Source: JBBQWZ01 sp038210135 (GTDB lineage Bacteria > Acidobacteriota > Terriglobia > Bryobacterales > Bryobacteraceae). Taken from it: 64,000 nt of DNA. This document shows positions 61,294-64,000 of the stretch, piece by piece (within the stretch, counting starts at the first letter, position 1; each line of letters opens with the position of its first letter). Both the position numbers and the translations under genes were made by a program. The notes beneath the pieces are model-generated. The model had not been told where the DNA came from and searched no databases. It saw only the letters and a list, made by a program, of their open reading frames with translations. The stretch is taken from contig JBBQWZ010000032.1 in NCBI GenBank assembly GCA_038210135.1, positions 16,303 to 80,302 of the forward strand, in the 5' to 3' direction.

Positions 61294-61736
61294 TTCTCCT
61301 CGACGCGAACATTCTTCTCTACCTCGCCAACCTCGACGCGCCCGAGCACGCCCCAACCAAACGCTGGATGGACAGCGTGTTTGAAGGCCCTGAGTGGATC
61401 GGCTTACCTTGGATTTCGATTTGGGCCTTCCTTCGTATTTCCACAAATCGGAGACTGCTCCCCATCCCTCTCTCTTCGAACGAAGCGTTTCAAATCATCC
61501 ACCAACTGCTCGATACGCCGCGCGTGGTGATCGTTCAACCCGGCCCACGTCATTCCGTCATTCTTGAAAAGCTGCTTTCGGATCATCAAGTGGTCGGACC
61601 TCTAGTCACCGACAGCGTCCTCGCCGCCCTGGCAATCGAACACGGAGCGTCCATCGCCTCCACCGATGAAGACTTCCGCAGGTTTCCCGAAGTGCCCTGG
61701 ATCAACCCTCTCCGCGAATCCGATCGAACTCAATAG
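61290..61736 (+). CDS. PIN-domain toxin (VapC)
   Basis: 148 residues with a TTG start overlapping the antitoxin TGA by 4 bp. MILLDANILLYLANLD (Asp), IWAFLRIST, PLVTDSVLAALAIEHG (Asp) and IASTDEDFRRFP (Asp) are the four PIN blocks. Expected RNase. Confidence 0.9.
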   Translation: MILLDANILLYLANLDAPEHAPTKRWMDSVFEGPEWIGLPWISIWAFLRISTNRRLLPIPLSSNEAFQIIHQLLDTPRVVIVQPGPRHSVILEKLLSDHQVVGPLVTDSVLAALAIEHGASIASTDEDFRRFPEVPWINPLRESDRTQ

Positions 61737-61823
61737 ATCCGCATGGGCGTCAGGCACTCGACTCGAATGACGAGATCTTCGGGATTCCATCGCACCGCTA
61801 CCTTCCTGATACAATCGAACGCG

Positions 61824-62600
61824 ATGCAAAAGCCCACCCTCGTCGGTGAACTTCTCGCCGAATTCCTCGGCACCGCGATCATCCTTCTCTTCGGAGCCGG
61901 AGTCGTCGCCATGACGGTTCTTTTTGGTAACAAGGTTCCCGGCGAAGTCGTCAACGGCGGCTACACCAACATCACCATCGCCTGGGGACTGGGCGTCACC
62001 ATGGGCATCTACGTTGCCGGAAAAACCACCGGCGCGCATTTGAATCCGGCTGTCACCATCACGCTCGCGGCCTTTCGCGGCTTCCCCTGGTCGAAGGTGC
62101 TTCCCTACTCTCTCGCCCAAATCGCTGGCGCGTTCGTCGCCTCCGCCATTGTCTTCGCGAACTACCATCCGCAATTCATGAAGATCGATCCGAACCTCGA
62201 AAAGACTGCCGGCATCTTCTCCACCTTCCCCACTTTCCCCGACTTGCCCATGGCTGGTTTGCTCGATCAAATCATCGGCACCGCGATTCTTCTGATGCTG
62301 ATTTTCGCCATCTCCGACGAACGCAACGCGCAACCGGGAATCCTCGGACCGCTGCTCGTCGGCCTGGTCGTCGTCGGAATTGGCATGGCCTTCGGAGCTC
62401 TCCACGGCTACGCCATCAATCCCGCCCGCGACTTAGGCCCGCGCCTGTTCACGGTCGTAGCCGGCTTCAAAAACAACGGCCTCACCGACGGCACTAACGT
62501 CTTCTGGGTGCCCATCGTCGGCCCCATCATTGGAGGCCTCATCGGAGGAGCCGTCTACGATTACGGCATCCGCCGGTTCCTCCCCGACACGACCGCGTAG
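61824..62600 (+). CDS. Aquaglyceroporin (GlpF-like MIP channel)
   Basis: 258 residues from ATG 61824, six helices. The two half-helix motifs are HLNPAVTITLA and YAINPARDLGPR; the Asp after the second NPA-R is typical of glycerol facilitators. A longer loop between (IDPNLEKTAGIF) also fits GlpF. Passes glycerol, water or small polyols. No glycerol kinase is near. Confidence 0.92.
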   Translation: MQKPTLVGELLAEFLGTAIILLFGAGVVAMTVLFGNKVPGEVVNGGYTNITIAWGLGVTMGIYVAGKTTGAHLNPAVTITLAAFRGFPWSKVLPYSLAQIAGAFVASAIVFANYHPQFMKIDPNLEKTAGIFSTFPTFPDLPMAGLLDQIIGTAILLMLIFAISDERNAQPGILGPLLVGLVVVGIGMAFGALHGYAINPARDLGPRLFTVVAGFKNNGLTDGTNVFWVPIVGPIIGGLIGGAVYDYGIRRFLPDTTA

Positions 62601-62634
62601 CCGTCAGACATCCAATCCGCGCGGTTCCCGATCC

Positions 62635-63723
62635 TTATTTCGGATCCCAGATTGTCGCGCTGATGTAGCGCTCCTGATCGCGCGCTTCGTTGAAGTAATA
62701 AACGCTCACGATCTTGCCATCCGGCCGCAGCACGGACCGCGTATAGCCCAGGTCCCACGATCCGCCGTCCTTGCGCAGTACGGTCTCTTCGCTCCAGGTC
62801 TTGCCTTCGTCCTTGCTGATTCGGGCGCGGATTCCGAAGGGCGGCTTGCGGACGCCGTACACCGCGACCAGTCGGCCGTCTTTCAACTTCACGATGCTCG
62901 CCGGATTGTCGGTGTCGGCGATGCGGCTGGCCTTCTTCCAGGTCACGCCGTTATCGTCCGAGCGGTAGGCATCGATGAATTCGCGATAACGAATCGCCGA
63001 CAGCAGCGCCGTCTGTGACAAGCGGACCGTGGCCGGCATGATCGCGTGATCGATGCCTTCCGGCTCCGGCGTCACGAACGAAACCAGCTTCCAGTTCTTG
63101 CCGCCATCTTGCGTTCGCACGTGGATCACGCGGCCTTCTTTGCCGTTCGATTTGGCGGCCGTCAGAAACACGCTGCAATCACTCGGACCGTTCACGATGT
63201 AATCGGTCCGCGCCGCGATTCCCTTCTGCCCGAAGTTCGGAATTTTGAACGGCCCGGTCCACGTCTTGCCGCGATCGTAGGAATAGTAGAAGCGTGACGG
63301 ACCCAGATGGATATCCTCCATCCGCAGCGTCAGCGCGAAATTCGGATCCGTAAAGCGGATGCCGCCGGGCGAATCCACCGGCTGCTTGCCGCCCGTCTCC
63401 ACCGGAACGCCGGCCATCTTCGAACCCTCCGGCGGCTGCAAAGTCTTGGGCACTTCCATCGACCAAGTGAGGCCGCCATCCAGGCTGCGCGCCAGCATGT
63501 GTTCCTCCGGCTGCTTGTAGTCGATGGCATGCTCGCGATGTTCGGCTTCCGTCTTGACGCGGAAGAAACCGGCCTCGAAGCCAACCACGATCTCGTTGCC
63601 CCACGACCAGATGCCGTGATTCGCGGGCCAACCCGCGAAGCGGCCTTTCTCCTTATAAACCGCGACATTCTGTTGCGCGAACGCCGAAGCCGCCAGCAGA
63701 GCCACCGCCAGTACACGTTTCAT
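62635..63723 (-). CDS. Secreted sialidase-fold (BNR repeat) protein
   Basis: 362 residues from ATG 63723. Signal peptide KRVLAVALLAASAFAQ. Five Asp-box motifs mark a six-bladed propeller: SLDGGLTWS, SYDRGKTWTG, TQDGGKNWK, SDDNGVTWKK and SKDEGKTWSE. Arg triad positions cannot be set by eye, so it may be a glycosidase or a binding protein. Similar proteins are common in Acidobacteria and Planctomycetes. Confidence 0.87.
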   Translation of the reverse strand: MKRVLAVALLAASAFAQQNVAVYKEKGRFAGWPANHGIWSWGNEIVVGFEAGFFRVKTEAEHREHAIDYKQPEEHMLARSLDGGLTWSMEVPKTLQPPEGSKMAGVPVETGGKQPVDSPGGIRFTDPNFALTLRMEDIHLGPSRFYYSYDRGKTWTGPFKIPNFGQKGIAARTDYIVNGPSDCSVFLTAAKSNGKEGRVIHVRTQDGGKNWKLVSFVTPEPEGIDHAIMPATVRLSQTALLSAIRYREFIDAYRSDDNGVTWKKASRIADTDNPASIVKLKDGRLVAVYGVRKPPFGIRARISKDEGKTWSEETVLRKDGGSWDLGYTRSVLRPDGKIVSVYYFNEARDQERYISATIWDPK

Positions 63724-63871
63724 CAACCAGTCACCGCCTTCGAAAAGAGTAGAAATTGGATGGAGTTTCCGAGAGAAGAGCGACGCCACGAAGAGATCGA
63801 ACTGCCGTCCCGGGTTTCCCCCAACGACTTACGATACACGGGTTCACGAGCGTCGGTTTCCGGCACTCTTG

Positions 63872-63940
63872 TCTCACGCAAGATGAGCCTGAAGGTGGGG
63901 ATGGATTCTCACGCAAGATGAGCCTGGAGAGGGGATGGAT
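63872..63940. repeat. Imperfect direct repeat of about 35 bp
   Basis: TCTCACGCAAGATGAGCCTG begins both copies (63872-63906 and 63907-63940); they differ by a few bases and 1 bp in length. A frame starting at the ATG 63918 stays open to the window end (MSLERGWIGML...), but too little is visible to call it a gene. 63724-63871 holds nothing recognisable. Confidence 0.6.
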
Positions 63941-64000
63941 CGGGATGCTGGGGATTGGTCATCAGCATGGACGATACGGAAGCGGGGAGCCTGGAGCAGA

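Overview
The window is a gene-dense, GC-rich bacterial chromosome segment. I saw no tRNA, rRNA, prophage or insertion sequence. The gene content suggests an acidobacterium of the Solibacter/Bryobacter type: many secreted S9 and M28 peptidases, an exported carboxypeptidase-regulatory-like protein, BNR and PQQ propellers, many PIN-type toxin-antitoxin pairs, and small exported proteins of styles common in that group. This placement is inferred from gene style, not from a marker gene.

Layout. 1-8270: glutamate synthase (gltB and the start of gltD) on the minus strand, then two small genes, a YvcK-like protein and glmU. 8303-19784: a large secreted S9 peptidase, a DinB-fold protein, an Old Yellow Enzyme, a papain-like protein, a toast-rack lipoprotein, a haem-c/copper monooxygenase-like fusion, a carboxypeptidase-regulatory-like protein, an amidase and a PAP2 phosphatase. 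19884-31058: an MGDG-synthase-like glycosyltransferase and envelope or cofactor genes (lnt, lipA, a SPOR protein, mltG, ruvX) around a lutABC lactate-oxidation operon with a PhzF gene downstream. 31113-38053: an AI-2E permease, an M28 peptidase, an SDR, tyrS, a DUF433/DUF5615 pair and a methyltransferase. 38168-41679: a probable metal (copper-like) envelope cluster ending in a 16-cysteine, Met/His-rich protein with an outer-membrane-barrel-like C-terminus. 42161-48236: a VapBC pair with a strong operator, topA, dprA and a double-HTH GIY-YIG protein. 48393-54273: a second S9 peptidase, a repeat array, three more toxin-antitoxin pairs and a B12-type radical SAM protein. 54316-64000: an O-antigen-type ABC permease, a hydrolase, PQQ and YHS proteins, a Rieske/cytochrome b complex whose cytochrome b carries two haem c domains, a sixth toxin-antitoxin pair, an aquaglyceroporin and a sialidase-fold protein.

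The most unusual non-coding signal is a 24-bp palindromic unit. It occurs nine times, in two clusters and one single copy. Both arrays have a 30-bp period, start 0 or 4 bp after a stop codon, and lie in the sense direction of the upstream gene. In that direction the transcript can fold into a 9-bp stem (one or two G-U pairs) with a UCC loop. Other leads are the Cys-rich metal cluster, the HTH-HTH-GIY-YIG protein, a 13-bp operator over the vapB start, an AbrB antitoxin without a standard start codon, and the cytochrome b-c-c fusion.
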